From Cobetia amphilecti (GTDB lineage: Bacteria > Pseudomonadota > Gammaproteobacteria > Pseudomonadales > Halomonadaceae): a stretch of 64,000 nt of DNA. The notes beneath the pieces are model-generated. The model ran no database searches, was not told where the DNA came from, and saw nothing but the letters and a program-made list of their open reading frames with translations. The stretch lies in assembly GCF_030010415.1 (NCBI RefSeq), contig NZ_JASCSA010000016.1; one strand, 5' to 3'. Below, in pieces: positions 27,327 through 36,490 of this stretch (positions are counted from its first letter, which is position 1; each line of letters opens with the position of its first letter). The position numbers were made by a program, and so were the translations under genes.

Positions 27327-28610
27327 GTGTCCTCAACCAAGTCACTCACGCCGCCCATCTCTGGCTGGCGGCTATGGGCCAACCGCTATCCGGTCGCCTT
27401 GATCGCACTGGCGCAGCTGTTCGGCACCAGCCTATGGTTCACCCCCAATGCAGTCCTCACGCCGATGCTGGCGAGCTGGGGCTTCGCCGGCGATAGCGCC
27501 GCGGCACTTGGCCAGCTGACCTCCTCGGTGCAGGGCGGCTTCATCGTCGGCACCCTGGTGCTGGGGCTTGCCGGCCTGGCGGACCGTTTCGCGGCGCGCC
27601 ATCTGTTCATGGCTTCCTGCGTGCTGGGTGCGCTGACCAATCTGGCGCTGTTGGTCGCGCCGGGACTGCTGAGCGCCTCAGGCTTGCGCGTGCTGACGGG
27701 GCTGGCACTGGCCGGCATCTACCCCATCGGCTTGAAGCTGATGGTGCAGACCGCACCGGACCGTGCCGGTGCCGCACTCGCCTGGCTGGTCGGCATGCTG
27801 GTGCTTGGCACCGGGCTGCCGCATGCACTGGCCGCACTGCAACAGGGCGAAGGCATGCAGCTGCCGTGGGGCGCAGCCATCAGCACTGCCTCGCTGCTGG
27901 CCATCGTCGGTGCCGGTCTGGTCGCCATGCTGGCCCCACCGGCGGCGAAAGCCGCCACAGCCCCGCGCCAAGCAACAGCGGCGAAAGACGGCCGCAACAC
28001 CTTTCTCGCACGTGCTACACGAGGCCTGGCGGCCTGGCAATATCCCGGCTTCGTGCGCGGCGCACTGGGCTACTTCGGCCACATGTGGGAGCTATACACC
28101 CTGTGGGCGCTGACACCTCTGCTGCTGACCCAGATGGCCAGCGCGACAGGCGTGATGCTCTCTCCTGCCAGCCTGGCCTGGCATAGCTTCCTGGTGATCG
28201 CCATCGGCGCGCCCGGCTGTGTCATCGGGGGCTGGCTCTCGCGCAGCCGAGGCAGCCTGTGGGTCGCGCGTCTCGGGCTCGCCGGTTCGGTGACGCTGAC
28301 GTTGGTCTTCGTCGCCGCCACGCAGCTTGAGGCCGGTTACGGCGTGCTGCTGGCATTGCTGGCGCTGTGGAGCCTTCTAGCCGTGATCGACTCGCCGCAG
28401 TTCTCGGCGCTCGCCGCGGGCGGCACCCCGGCCGAGCTGCAGGCCAGTGCCCTGGCGATGATGAATGCCTTCGGCTTCAGCCTGTCGCTGGTCTCGATCG
28501 CCTTGCTCACGCCACTGATCGCCGGCCACGGCAGCCTGCTGCTGCTGGCCTTGCTGCCCGGCCCGCTGTTGGGCCTGCTGGCCTTGAGCAGACGCGTCGA
28601 CGGCGCATGA
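27327..28610 (+). CDS. MFS transporter
   Basis: Product of 427 residues from GTG 27327. Twelve hydrophobic segments are apparent in two sets of six, separated by a polar linker near residue 205 (AAKAATAPRQATAAKDGRN). The motif-A-like loop LGLAGLADRFAARHLF follows segment 2. Substrate cannot be assigned from sequence; the general appearance is of a CynX/NimT or drug-efflux type permease. It is preceded by the ggt hairpins, so it may have its own promoter. Confidence 0.85.
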   Translation: MSSTKSLTPPISGWRLWANRYPVALIALAQLFGTSLWFTPNAVLTPMLASWGFAGDSAAALGQLTSSVQGGFIVGTLVLGLAGLADRFAARHLFMASCVLGALTNLALLVAPGLLSASGLRVLTGLALAGIYPIGLKLMVQTAPDRAGAALAWLVGMLVLGTGLPHALAALQQGEGMQLPWGAAISTASLLAIVGAGLVAMLAPPAAKAATAPRQATAAKDGRNTFLARATRGLAAWQYPGFVRGALGYFGHMWELYTLWALTPLLLTQMASATGVMLSPASLAWHSFLVIAIGAPGCVIGGWLSRSRGSLWVARLGLAGSVTLTLVFVAATQLEAGYGVLLALLALWSLLAVIDSPQFSALAAGGTPAELQASALAMMNAFGFSLSLVSIALLTPLIAGHGSLLLLALLPGPLLGLLALSRRVDGA

Positions 28611-28812
28611 GCCATGGGCTACGGGCCATGAACCTCAACCACTGTCGCTTGCAGAGGACAGCCGTGAGCCTGAATTTCCACTACGCTCAGGCGCCATTCT
28701 GGCCCTATACTCGCGCCATTGTGCTCCGGCCATCCCGTGCTGCAGGCGAGATATTGGCAACGGATGGCCGAGATGACTCCCATGACAACCGGCCTCAGGC
28801 CCAGGAACCCCG

Positions 28813-29418
28813 ATGATGATGCACAAGTTGCGCACCACCTGCATGAGCGTGGCACTGATCGCCACGGCGGCACTTCTCAGCGCTTGCGGCACCAGCCCGC
28901 AGCGCCTGTACGTCAATCCGCAGGTCGGCGAGATGGGCGTGGTCGGCCACGGGCAACAGGTGGTGGTGGACGTGCTCGATGAGCGTCCGTCAGAGCGCAT
29001 CGGCTCTCGCGATGGCGCCACCAATGCCTCAAGCTATCTGGTCGTGCCGACCGGCGACCTGACACCCAAGCTTGAGGCCCAGACCGTCAGCGCCCTGCGC
29101 CGCATGGGCTTCGTGCCGGTGTCCGCCGAGCAGGCCAACCAGGGCGCAGCAGAGCTGACCATCTCGCTGACCGAGCTGGCCTATGGCGTGAAGCGTGGCG
29201 GCCTGATCACCGATACCGCGACACTCAATGGCGTGATCAAGGCCGTCGCCGTGTCCGGCAAGCAGCGCTATACCGGCAGCTACACCGCGACGCGTGATCA
29301 GGGCTATGCCCTCAAGCCGAGTCAGGAGAAGAACACCGAGATGGTCTCTGAGGTGATCGGCGATGCGCTGACTCGCGCCTTCCAGGACACCACGCTGATC
29401 CGCCAGCTCGACCAGTAG
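28813..29418 (+). CDS. yajG: YajG-family lipoprotein
   Basis: Product of 201 residues; three ATG codons stand in tandem, and AGGAA fits the second (28816) or first. The lipoprotein signal ends with lipobox LLSAC (Cys near 25), so the protein is lipidated and probably sent to the outer membrane. The YajG/DUF domain is recognisable by VNPQVG, DERPSERIGSRDG and a C-terminal TEMVSEVIGDALTRAFQD. The function of the family is unknown. Confidence 0.83.
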   Translation: MMMHKLRTTCMSVALIATAALLSACGTSPQRLYVNPQVGEMGVVGHGQQVVVDVLDERPSERIGSRDGATNASSYLVVPTGDLTPKLEAQTVSALRRMGFVPVSAEQANQGAAELTISLTELAYGVKRGGLITDTATLNGVIKAVAVSGKQRYTGSYTATRDQGYALKPSQEKNTEMVSEVIGDALTRAFQDTTLIRQLDQ

Positions 29419-29419
29419 G

Positions 29420-29456
29420 TTCGATCAGCAAGCTCAATCAGCAAGTTCGATCAGCA
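29420..29456 (+). repeat. Short repeats in the yajG 3' region
   Basis: TTCGATCAGCA occurs at 29420-29430 and 29446-29456, with ATCAGCAAG at 29424 and again at 29437, giving a roughly 13-bp period between the stop codon and the terminator. Confidence 0.65.
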
Positions 29457-29470
29457 GCTCGCCACCAACG

Positions 29471-29510
29471 AAAACGCCACCGCCGCCCATTGGGCGGCGG
29501 TGGCGTTTTT
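29471..29510. terminator. Bidirectional terminator between yajG and tpm
   Basis: AAAACGCCACCGCCGCCCA-TTGGGCGGCGGTGGCGTTTTT is a long perfect stem with A/T tails. Confidence 0.92.
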
Positions 29511-29568
29511 CATGAGGACTGGACTTTCAAGAAGACTGGACCTGACTGACAAGGTCACCCCTGAGTCG

Positions 29569-30240
29569 TCAGCGACGCGGTCCCTTGCGCACCAGACTCC
29601 ATACCGTCTCACGCAGGCCGCGCTCATCCGGGGCGCGACGCTCCAGCACCTCAAGCGTGAAGTTGGCGCTCAACAGCTGACGAATCTCGTCTTCGGCGAC
29701 ATGGAACGGCGGGCCCTGATGCTGCTCAGTCTGCCGCTCGAGACTGATCAACAGGCCACGCGCGCCCGGGGGCAGCAGCTGCGCCAGATGGAAGGCGTAG
29801 CGCTGCCGGGTGGCCGGCGGCAAGGCGATCAGCGCGGCGCGATCATAGAAGGCGTCCAGATGATCGACATGATCGATATGGAAGTGGAAGAAGTCTCCGC
29901 ACCACAGCTCGACCATGCCCTGGCGGAAGCATTCGAAGTGCTCCAGTCGATAGCGCGAGACATCACCGGCGCCTTCGGCGACGAACTGCTCACAGGCCTG
30001 GCGTGCAAGCTCGATGCCCAGCACCGGATAGCCCTGCGCCGCCAGCCAGCGCATGTCGAGACTCTTGCCACACAACGGCACCAGCACCTTGGCGCCCGCC
30101 GCAATCTCAAGCCGCGGCCACCAGCGCTCCAGCGCCGAATGCGTGGCGGGCAGATGAAAGCCGATCCGCCCTTCCTGCCATCGCGCCAGCCAGGGGTCAC
30201 TGGCCGGCGTCGCGTCCATCGTCGTGTCTTGTGCCGACAT
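29569..30240 (-). CDS. tpm: Thiopurine S-methyltransferase
   Basis: Product of 223 residues from ATG 30240 (GAGGGAG about 12 nt upstream). It is a SAM-dependent methyltransferase of the bacterial Tpm family, which methylates thiopurines and, in Pseudomonas, tellurite and selenium compounds. The family N-terminus WLARWQEGRIGFHLP, the SAM-binding VLVPLCGKSLDMRWLAAQG, GIELARQACEQF and the FYDRAALIALPP segment are all present. Confidence 0.93.
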   Translation of the reverse strand: MSAQDTTMDATPASDPWLARWQEGRIGFHLPATHSALERWWPRLEIAAGAKVLVPLCGKSLDMRWLAAQGYPVLGIELARQACEQFVAEGAGDVSRYRLEHFECFRQGMVELWCGDFFHFHIDHVDHLDAFYDRAALIALPPATRQRYAFHLAQLLPPGARGLLISLERQTEQHQGPPFHVAEDEIRQLLSANFTLEVLERRAPDERGLRETVWSLVRKGPRR

Positions 30241-30280
30241 GAGCTGGCGCACTCCCTCTGCTATCGGTTACCAGAATGCC

Positions 30281-30979
30281 TTACAGGAAGCCGTGACGCT
30301 TCTTCTTGCGACGCGGCAGGTGCGGCACGATCAGGCCGACCAGCAGGCCGACACCCGCCACGCCACCGCCGTACATGAAGTAGCGCATCAGCAGGTCCTG
30401 CTTCTTGGTATCGAGCTTGGTTTCCATGTCCTGCATCTTGCTACGCGCCTGGGCAAGCTCGGCTGACTGGCTGTTGCTGGCCTGCTCAAGCTCTTCGATG
30501 CGCGCCTGACGCGTCTCGAGGCCGGTCTTCATGTCCTCGACACGGGTTTCCCACTCTTCATTGATGCCGTCGAGCTTGGCAGTCAATTCCTTGACCCTGG
30601 CGCTGAGCTCGGGCACCCGGGCATTGACGCTCTGGGTGTCCTGCAGGTCAGCGGAGGGAATCCACACCACGTCGCCGCTGGCGGTGCGGATCTTGCTGTA
30701 GTCATTCTGGACCTCGAGCAGCTCGACCGGCTGGCCGGCTTCCACCGTGCCCACGATGCGGTAGCCATCCGTCGGGCCACTGCGCACGAAGGTGGTGAGG
30801 TCATCGGCGACCCAGCGGTCGGTGGCCGCATTGGCCAGCGGTGCGCCCAGCAGCAGGCTGCCGGCGACGCCAGCCCCCAGCACCACACGGCGCAGTGAGC
30901 GCGCAAGCGTCGAACACGGCGATCGGGGTGACAGGAGACCGAAAGATGAAGGGGTGCTGGTAATGGAGAATCGCGTCAT
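30281..30979 (-). CDS. SH3-domain, coiled-coil inner-membrane protein (YgiM/TIGR04211-like)
   Basis: Product of 232 residues. A long signal peptide is followed by a bacterial SH3 domain (about 54-112: DRWVADDLTTFVRSGPTDGY ... VWIPSADL). Next comes a coiled coil rich in Glu, Lys and Gln (about 120-195), a membrane segment (YFMYGGGVAGVGLLVGLIVPHL) and a very basic tail RRKKKRHGFL. This layout is that of E. coli YgiM. SH3b domains of this type are thought to bind the cell wall. It is 41 nt upstream of tpm in the same direction. Confidence 0.85.
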   Translation of the reverse strand: MTRFSITSTPSSFGLLSPRSPCSTLARSLRRVVLGAGVAGSLLLGAPLANAATDRWVADDLTTFVRSGPTDGYRIVGTVEAGQPVELLEVQNDYSKIRTASGDVVWIPSADLQDTQSVNARVPELSARVKELTAKLDGINEEWETRVEDMKTGLETRQARIEELEQASNSQSAELAQARSKMQDMETKLDTKKQDLLMRYFMYGGGVAGVGLLVGLIVPHLPRRKKKRHGFL

Positions 30980-31813
30980 ATCGTGTTCTTCATGGCTGTC
31001 TAAGGGCGTAAGCCGACCGTGTCAGGCGTGTGGGCACGAGGAGCAAGCGCGCTGAATCCTGCGTCCCCACATGCCGAACATGATCGACCGCTTTTGGGCG
31101 AAGGAAGGCTCGCCCTGTCTGCCCATGCGGTGTCTGCCAGGTTGCGCAATGCAAGGCGTCCTGCCTGGCATCGCTGTCGCGCTTGGACGTACGGTAACGA
31201 AATTGCCGCGAGAAAAATCCGAGACTGTCATTTCAGTGTCTTCAGACATCCACACTTTCTGTGGATAAGTCTTGGGACAACCTCAAAGGGGCAGGTCTGC
31301 GCACGGCGAAATGCCTGCCCCGCCAACAAATCGATCAAATTTTAACCAGCTCAGGCAGCCGGGCTATCGGCATGAAAACCTCAACAAATCAAGCCATTGA
31401 CAGCCTGATGTGCGTTGCGCAACACCTGCCTGATAACTATGAAACATGCCAAGCCTCTGGTGTAGCGTCAGGGCATGCGCGGGCTTTCTCGTGAGGATAC
31501 CACAGCCACCATCAGGCTGAACCGGTGGTTGGCAGGCATCCTCCTCATTGCTGACAGCGATGCGACAGGGCTGGCCGCATGGCCGGCAGACTCCTATACT
31601 GTGCCGTCCCGATTTTGGCCTCGACCCGATCAGCGTGCCGCTTGGCACAGTATCGTCGCGCCCTCGATTCCCGGCCAGCCATCGGCGCCGGGGCTCATTC
31701 ATTACAAGTCGTGCCCGCTTCTCCTGACCGCTGACGCTGCCCGCCGCCACCATGTGCCCGGGCGCGAGGCGCACGAAGCCCGGGCGCGCAGCTCAGAGCG
31801 TTCACACAAGGCA
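30980..31813. other. 834-bp divergent spacer upstream of miaB
   Basis: No convincing gene: the frame of miaB runs open to 31475, but that part shows no family similarity. A perfect DnaA-box-like 9-mer (TTATCCACA on the minus strand, 31260-31268) is arranged as an inverted repeat with ATCCACA at 31248. An 8-bp stem (GGGGCAGG 31288-31295 / CCTGCCCC 31314-31321) follows. Confidence 0.5.
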
Positions 31814-33163
31814 ATGGCGAAGAAACTCTTCATCAAGACTCACGGCTGCCAGATGAACGAGTATGACTCCGCGCGCATGGCGGATCTGCTCGGCGAATCG
31901 CATCAGATGGAAGTCACCAGCGACGAATCCGAAGCAGACGTCATCCTGCTCAACACCTGCTCCATCCGCGAGAAGGCGCAGGAGAAGGTGTTCCACCAGC
32001 TGGGACGCTGGAAGAAGCTCAAGGAAAAGAACCCGGACCTGGTGATCGGCGTCGGCGGCTGCGTGGCCAGTCAGGAAGGCGACAACCTGCGCAAGCGTGC
32101 CCCGCATGTGGACATGGTGTTCGGCCCGCAGACCCTGCACCGCGTGCCGAAGATGCTCGACACCCGCCGCGACAGCCTCAAGCAGATTTCCGTGGTCGAC
32201 GTGACCTTCCCCGAGATCGAGAAGTTCGACAACCTGCCCGCGCCCAAGAGCGACGGTGCCAGCGCCTTCGTCTCGGTGATGGAAGGCTGCTCCAAGTACT
32301 GCACCTTCTGTGTGGTGCCCTACACCCGCGGTGAGGAAGTCTCGCGTCCCTTCGAGAAGGTGATGGATGAAGTCATCCATCTGGCCGACCAGGGCGTGCG
32401 CGAGATCAACCTGCTGGGCCAGAACGTCAACGCCTACGCCGGCCTCAATCAGCTGGGTGAGGAGATCGATCTCGCCGAGCTGATCAGCTGCGTGGCGCAG
32501 GTCGAGGGCATCGACCGCATCCGCTTCACCACCTCGCATCCGCTGGAGTTCAAGGACTCGCTGATCGAGGCCTTCGGTGAGATCCCGGAGCTGGTCAGCC
32601 ATCTGCACCTGCCGGTGCAATCGGGCTCCAACCGCATTCTGGCGGCAATGAAGCGCGGCCACGAGCGTGACCTCTACATCGACAAGCTCGAACGCATCCG
32701 CGCGCTGCGCCCGGACATCAGCTTCTCCTCCGACTTCATCGTCGGCTTCCCGGGCGAGACCGATCAGGACTTCATGGACACCATGGACCTGATCGGCCAG
32801 ATCGGCTTCGATCACTCCTTCAGCTTCATCTACTCCGCGCGTCCGGGCACCCCGGCGGCGAATCTGGAAGATGACACCCCGGAAGAAGTGAAGAAGGAGC
32901 GCCTGCTCATCCTGCAGGAGCGCATCAACCAGCAGGCGATGCAGATCGGTCGCAAGATGGTCGGCACCACCCAGCGCATTCTGGTCTCCGGCTTCTCGCC
33001 GCGTGACCCGGGCCTGCTGTCAGGGCGCACCGAGAACAACCGGGTGGTCAACTTCCGCGCCGCCAACCCGACCGAGCTGATCGGCTACCTGGTGGATGTC
33101 GAGGTCACCGAGGCCTACCCCAACTCGCTGCGCGGTGAGCTCAGCTCGCCCTACCGCTATTGA
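31814..33163 (+). CDS. miaB: tRNA-2-methylthio-N6-isopentenyladenosine synthase MiaB
   Basis: Product of 449 residues from ATG 31814, where the family sequence MAKKLFIKTHGCQMNEYDSA begins. It is a radical-SAM methylthiotransferase modifying A37 of tRNAs. The N-terminal UPF0004 domain carries three cysteines for the auxiliary cluster (HGCQMN, NTCSIRE, GGCVAS). The radical-SAM CxxxCxxC is GCSKYCTFC (about 155-163), and a TRAM domain closes the protein. It is the first gene of the miaB-phoH-ybeY-corC-lnt block, a standard gammaproteobacterial order. Confidence 0.96.
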   Translation: MAKKLFIKTHGCQMNEYDSARMADLLGESHQMEVTSDESEADVILLNTCSIREKAQEKVFHQLGRWKKLKEKNPDLVIGVGGCVASQEGDNLRKRAPHVDMVFGPQTLHRVPKMLDTRRDSLKQISVVDVTFPEIEKFDNLPAPKSDGASAFVSVMEGCSKYCTFCVVPYTRGEEVSRPFEKVMDEVIHLADQGVREINLLGQNVNAYAGLNQLGEEIDLAELISCVAQVEGIDRIRFTTSHPLEFKDSLIEAFGEIPELVSHLHLPVQSGSNRILAAMKRGHERDLYIDKLERIRALRPDISFSSDFIVGFPGETDQDFMDTMDLIGQIGFDHSFSFIYSARPGTPAANLEDDTPEEVKKERLLILQERINQQAMQIGRKMVGTTQRILVSGFSPRDPGLLSGRTENNRVVNFRAANPTELIGYLVDVEVTEAYPNSLRGELSSPYRY

Positions 33164-33227
33164 TCGCTCGTCGCTCACGACATTGACGAGGCGCCATCAG
33201 CCCCCACTATCAAGCAGATAGCCACGC

Positions 33228-33259
33228 TGGCCGTACAGGACAATTGCCCTGTACGGCCA
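33228..33259 (+). promoter_or_regulatory. 12-bp hairpin between miaB and phoH
   Basis: TGGCCGTACAGG-ACAATTGC-CCTGTACGGCCA is a perfect 12-bp stem with no U-tract after it: an intercistronic hairpin or weak terminator. Confidence 0.6.
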
Positions 33260-33436
33260 TCGCGCATTAAGCTCTCTTGAGACTTCGGCAACGCGTCACC
33301 ATTGACTCTGAAATGGCGCCGTCATGCGCCGTGGCGGGCAGAGCGCCCCGTGCATTACGCGCAGGTATCCGCCATCGCGGCTGCCCCTCATCGCCAAGCA
33401 TCATCGTCACTCATCACTATCAGGATATTCGACGCC

Positions 33437-34546
33437 TTGAGCCACCAGTCACAGCAAGCCAATCGCATTCTCAACATGACGCTTGAGCCGGCAGACCCGC
33501 AGCGTCTGGCCAGCCTGACCGGCCAGCGCGACGAGCATCTCAAGCTGATCGAATCCCGGCTCGGTGTCACCCTGCGCAATCGCGGCAACGACTTCCAGAT
33601 CGCAGGCCCCGCGGCCGCCGTGAAGGCGACCGCCAACGTGCTGGAGCATCTGTATCGCGAGACCGGCGCCGGCGAAGTCGATGCCGAGACCGTTCATCTG
33701 TTCCTGCAGGAATCCGGCGTCGAGGCGCTGGTCGAGGCCGCCGAGGACCAGGGCGCCACCTACGGTGATGTGGTGATTCGCACGCCCAAGGTGCTGGTGC
33801 GCCCGCGCGGCTTCAACCAGCAGGGCTATGTCACCGAGATGCGCAACCACGACATCAACTTCGGCATCGGCCCGGCCGGTACCGGCAAGACCTATCTTGC
33901 CGTCGCCGCTGCCGTGGAAGCGCTCAACAACAACGAAGTGCGACGCATCCTGCTGGTGCGTCCGGCGGTCGAGGCCGGCGAGAAGCTCGGCTTCCTGCCG
34001 GGAGACCTGGCCCAGAAGATCGACCCCTACCTGCGCCCGCTCTACGACGCCCTGTACGAGATGCTCGGCTTCGAGCACGTCAACAAGATGATCGAGCGCC
34101 AGATCATCGAGATCGCGCCGTTGGCCTACATGCGCGGCCGGACGCTCAACAACGCCTACATCATTCTCGATGAGTCCCAGAACACCACGCGCGAGCAGAT
34201 GAAGATGTTCCTGACGCGCATCGGTTTCGGCTCCACCGCCGTCATCACCGGTGACGTCTCGCAGGTCGATCTGCCGCGTGGCACCCAGTCAGGTCTCGCG
34301 CACGTGATGGAGGTCCTCAAGGACACCCCGGGGATCAGCATCACGCGTTTCCTGGCCAAGGACGTCGTGCGTCACCCGCTGGTGCAGCGCATCGTCGAGG
34401 CCTACGACACCTTCGAAGCCGCGGAAGAGCAGCAGGAAGGCGAGCGTCGCGAGCAGCGTCAGGCCGAGCGCGAAGCCCGCATGGCGGCGCTGAATGCCCA
34501 GAGCAACGTGCCGCCTGCCAGCACCCCGACGGGAGGTAGCCAGTGA
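33437..34546 (+). CDS. phoH: PhoH-like ATPase (PhoL/YbeZ)
   Basis: Product of 369 residues if TTG 33437 is used (AGGA about 10 nt upstream, giving MSHQSQQANRILNMTLEP); ATG 33476 is the alternative. An N-terminal KH-like segment precedes the P-loop domain. Walker A is GPAGTGKTY and Walker B is AYIILDESQN; the PhoH segments VRPAVEAGEKLGFLPGDL and GDVSQVDLPRG are also seen. It neighbours ybeY, with which its family cooperates in ribosome and RNA maturation. It overlaps ybeY by 4 nt (GTGA). Confidence 0.92.
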   Translation: MSHQSQQANRILNMTLEPADPQRLASLTGQRDEHLKLIESRLGVTLRNRGNDFQIAGPAAAVKATANVLEHLYRETGAGEVDAETVHLFLQESGVEALVEAAEDQGATYGDVVIRTPKVLVRPRGFNQQGYVTEMRNHDINFGIGPAGTGKTYLAVAAAVEALNNNEVRRILLVRPAVEAGEKLGFLPGDLAQKIDPYLRPLYDALYEMLGFEHVNKMIERQIIEIAPLAYMRGRTLNNAYIILDESQNTTREQMKMFLTRIGFGSTAVITGDVSQVDLPRGTQSGLAHVMEVLKDTPGISITRFLAKDVVRHPLVQRIVEAYDTFEAAEEQQEGERREQRQAEREARMAALNAQSNVPPASTPTGGSQ

Positions 34547-35367
34547 GCGAAGCCCCTGCGGTCGTCGTGGACCTGCAACTGGCCATCGGCGAGAGTGAAT
34601 TCGATGGCCAGCCGCTGCCGGCCAGCCATCAGCTGGAAGCCTGGGTGGCGGCTGCGCTGCTGGCCGCCGCGGAAGATGGTGCGCTGGAGCGCGATGCCAG
34701 CGCCGCTGCGGCGCCGTACGAGCTGACCGTGCGTCTGGTGGAAGAAGCCGAGAGTCAGGGCCTCAATCGCGATTATCGCGGCAAGGACTCCCCGACCAAC
34801 GTGCTGTCCTTCCCGCATGAGCCGCTGGATCTGGACGACTTCGCCCTGCCGCCGGAACTGGCCGCGCGCTTCGCCGAGGAAGGCGATGACGACAGCCTGC
34901 CGCTTGCGGGCATGCCGGAGAGCGATCTGGACGCCGGCGAAGAGGAAGGTCTCGACGGTCACAACAGCGACGATGTCATGCTGGCGTCAGACGCCATGAG
35001 CGAAGCTGATGAGGCAGACGCCACTGACGCCGCGTCTTCTGGCTTCTCGACTTCTGGCGCCGCGTCTTCTGCCCTCGGCTCTGCGGCTACCGAGACCGCG
35101 GCTGAGCAAGCTCTTGATGAGCAAAGCCAGGATGAGCAGCGCTTTCTGGGCGACCTGATCATCAGCGTGCATGTCGTCGCCCGCGAAACGCGGGAACAGG
35201 GCAAGTCGCTGGAAAATCATTTCGCCCACATGCTGGTCCATGGCACCTTGCACTTGCTCGGCTATGACCATATCGAGGACGATGAAGCCGAACGCATGGA
35301 AGCGCTCGAGCGTCATGTGCTGGCAGGGCTCGGCATCGCCGACCCCTACCGGGAAGAGAATCACTGA
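34543..35367 (+). CDS. ybeY: Endoribonuclease YbeY with a large acidic insertion
   Basis: Product of 274 residues from GTG 34543; typical YbeY proteins are about 150-180. The conserved parts are all present: YRGKDSPTNVLSFPHE (79-93), FLGDLIISVHV (201-211) and the zinc motif HGTLHLLGYDH (His233, His237, His243). Between residues 95 and 199 lies a low-complexity stretch rich in Asp, Glu, Ala and Ser with no similarity I recognise, where the family normally has a short loop. The reading frame and codon use continue through it, so it is not a frameshift. YbeY matures 16S rRNA 3' ends and takes part in ribosome quality control. Confidence 0.93.
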   Translation: MSEAPAVVVDLQLAIGESEFDGQPLPASHQLEAWVAAALLAAAEDGALERDASAAAAPYELTVRLVEEAESQGLNRDYRGKDSPTNVLSFPHEPLDLDDFALPPELAARFAEEGDDDSLPLAGMPESDLDAGEEEGLDGHNSDDVMLASDAMSEADEADATDAASSGFSTSGAASSALGSAATETAAEQALDEQSQDEQRFLGDLIISVHVVARETREQGKSLENHFAHMLVHGTLHLLGYDHIEDDEAERMEALERHVLAGLGIADPYREENH

Positions 35368-35495
35368 TGCCGGCGCCCCTGCGCATCGGCAGCACCCGCC
35401 GTCGGGTGACTCGGGGCTTGTTCCCGGGTCACTCGGCTGCCCCGATACCACCACGACGATGGGGTATCGCCACCGAGGAAAAGAGAAACTAACGC

Positions 35496-36404
35496 ATGAG
35501 CGAAGACCGATCGGGAAGCCAATCGAAAACCTGGCTCGATAAGCTGTTCGGCGCCTTCTCAAGCGACACCGACGAACCCAGCTCCCGTAGCGAGCTGCTC
35601 CAGTTTCTGGCTGAGGTAGGCCCACGCCTCAACCTCGATCAGGACGCCATCGCCATCATCGAAGGCGCGCTGGAAATCAGCGACCAGCAGGTGCGCGAGG
35701 TGATGATCCCCCGCTCCCAGGTGCAGGCCATTCAGGTCGATCAGCGCCCGGAGGAGTACCTGCCGCTGATTCTCGAATCGGCTCACTCCCGCTATCCCGT
35801 CATCGACGAGAACCTCGACGAGGTGCTCGGCATCCTGCTGGCCAAGGACCTGCTGCCGCTGATTCTGCAAAATGACAGCGAGCGCAAGCGCTTCGATCTG
35901 CGCGAAGCGATCCGTCCGGCGATGTTCATCCCCGAATCCAAGCGCCTCAACAGCCTGCTCAAGGAATTTCGCGAGACCCGCAATCACATGGCGGTGGTCA
36001 TCGACGAGTACGGCGGCACGGCAGGCCTTGTCACCATCGAGGATATCCTCGAGCAGATCGTCGGGGATATCGAGGATGAGCACGACACCGATGAGGATGA
36101 GGACATCCGCGAGCTGGGCGATGGCCAATTCGCCGTCAGCGCGCTGACCACCATCGATGACTTCAATGAGCACTTCGATACCGACTTCTCCGATGAGGAA
36201 TTCGACACCATCGGCGGTCTGATGATCCAGCGCTTCGGTCACATGCCGCGCCGTCAGGAATCCACCGATTTCGCCGGCTGGCGTTTCACGGTGCTCAATG
36301 CGGACAATCGTCGCATTCGTCAGGTACAGGTATGCCGTCTGGAAGATGCCACCGGTGACGCGCCGCCCTCGGCCGAGCATCGTGCGCACATCAGCGGCGA
36401 GTGA
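35496..36404 (+). CDS. corC: CorC/HlyC-family transporter-associated protein (magnesium/cobalt efflux)
   Basis: Product of 302 residues. Two CBS domains span about residues 67-190 (MIPRSQVQAIQVD ... YGGTAGLVTIEDILEQIVGDIEDEHD). A CorC_HlyC domain follows (GDGQFAVSALTTIDDFNEHF, DTIGGLMIQRFGHMPRR). There is no membrane domain, as in E. coli CorC. The start is GAAAAGAGAAACTAACGC-ATG. It follows ybeY by 128 nt and is in the conserved block ending with lnt. Confidence 0.93.
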   Translation: MSEDRSGSQSKTWLDKLFGAFSSDTDEPSSRSELLQFLAEVGPRLNLDQDAIAIIEGALEISDQQVREVMIPRSQVQAIQVDQRPEEYLPLILESAHSRYPVIDENLDEVLGILLAKDLLPLILQNDSERKRFDLREAIRPAMFIPESKRLNSLLKEFRETRNHMAVVIDEYGGTAGLVTIEDILEQIVGDIEDEHDTDEDEDIRELGDGQFAVSALTTIDDFNEHFDTDFSDEEFDTIGGLMIQRFGHMPRRQESTDFAGWRFTVLNADNRRIRQVQVCRLEDATGDAPPSAEHRAHISGE

Positions 36405-36440
36405 TCCATGGCCTGACCACAGGCTGACCCGATAGAGGAC

Positions 36441-36476
36441 AATGCCAGACACATCCGCCGATGTGTCTGGCATTTT
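36441..36476 (+). terminator. Terminator-like hairpin between corC and lnt
   Basis: AATGCCAGACACAT-CCGCCG-ATGTGTCTGGCATT followed by TT: a perfect 14-bp stem ending only 4 nt before the lnt ribosome site AGGAG. It may act as a partial terminator inside the block. Confidence 0.75.
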
Positions 36477-36490
36477 ACAAGGAGAGCGGC

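Noticed and set aside
31475..31813. In-frame 113-codon upstream extension of miaB
   Set aside because: It has no family similarity and contains rare-looking residue runs; MiaB proteins start at MAKKLFIKTHGCQMN, at 31814.
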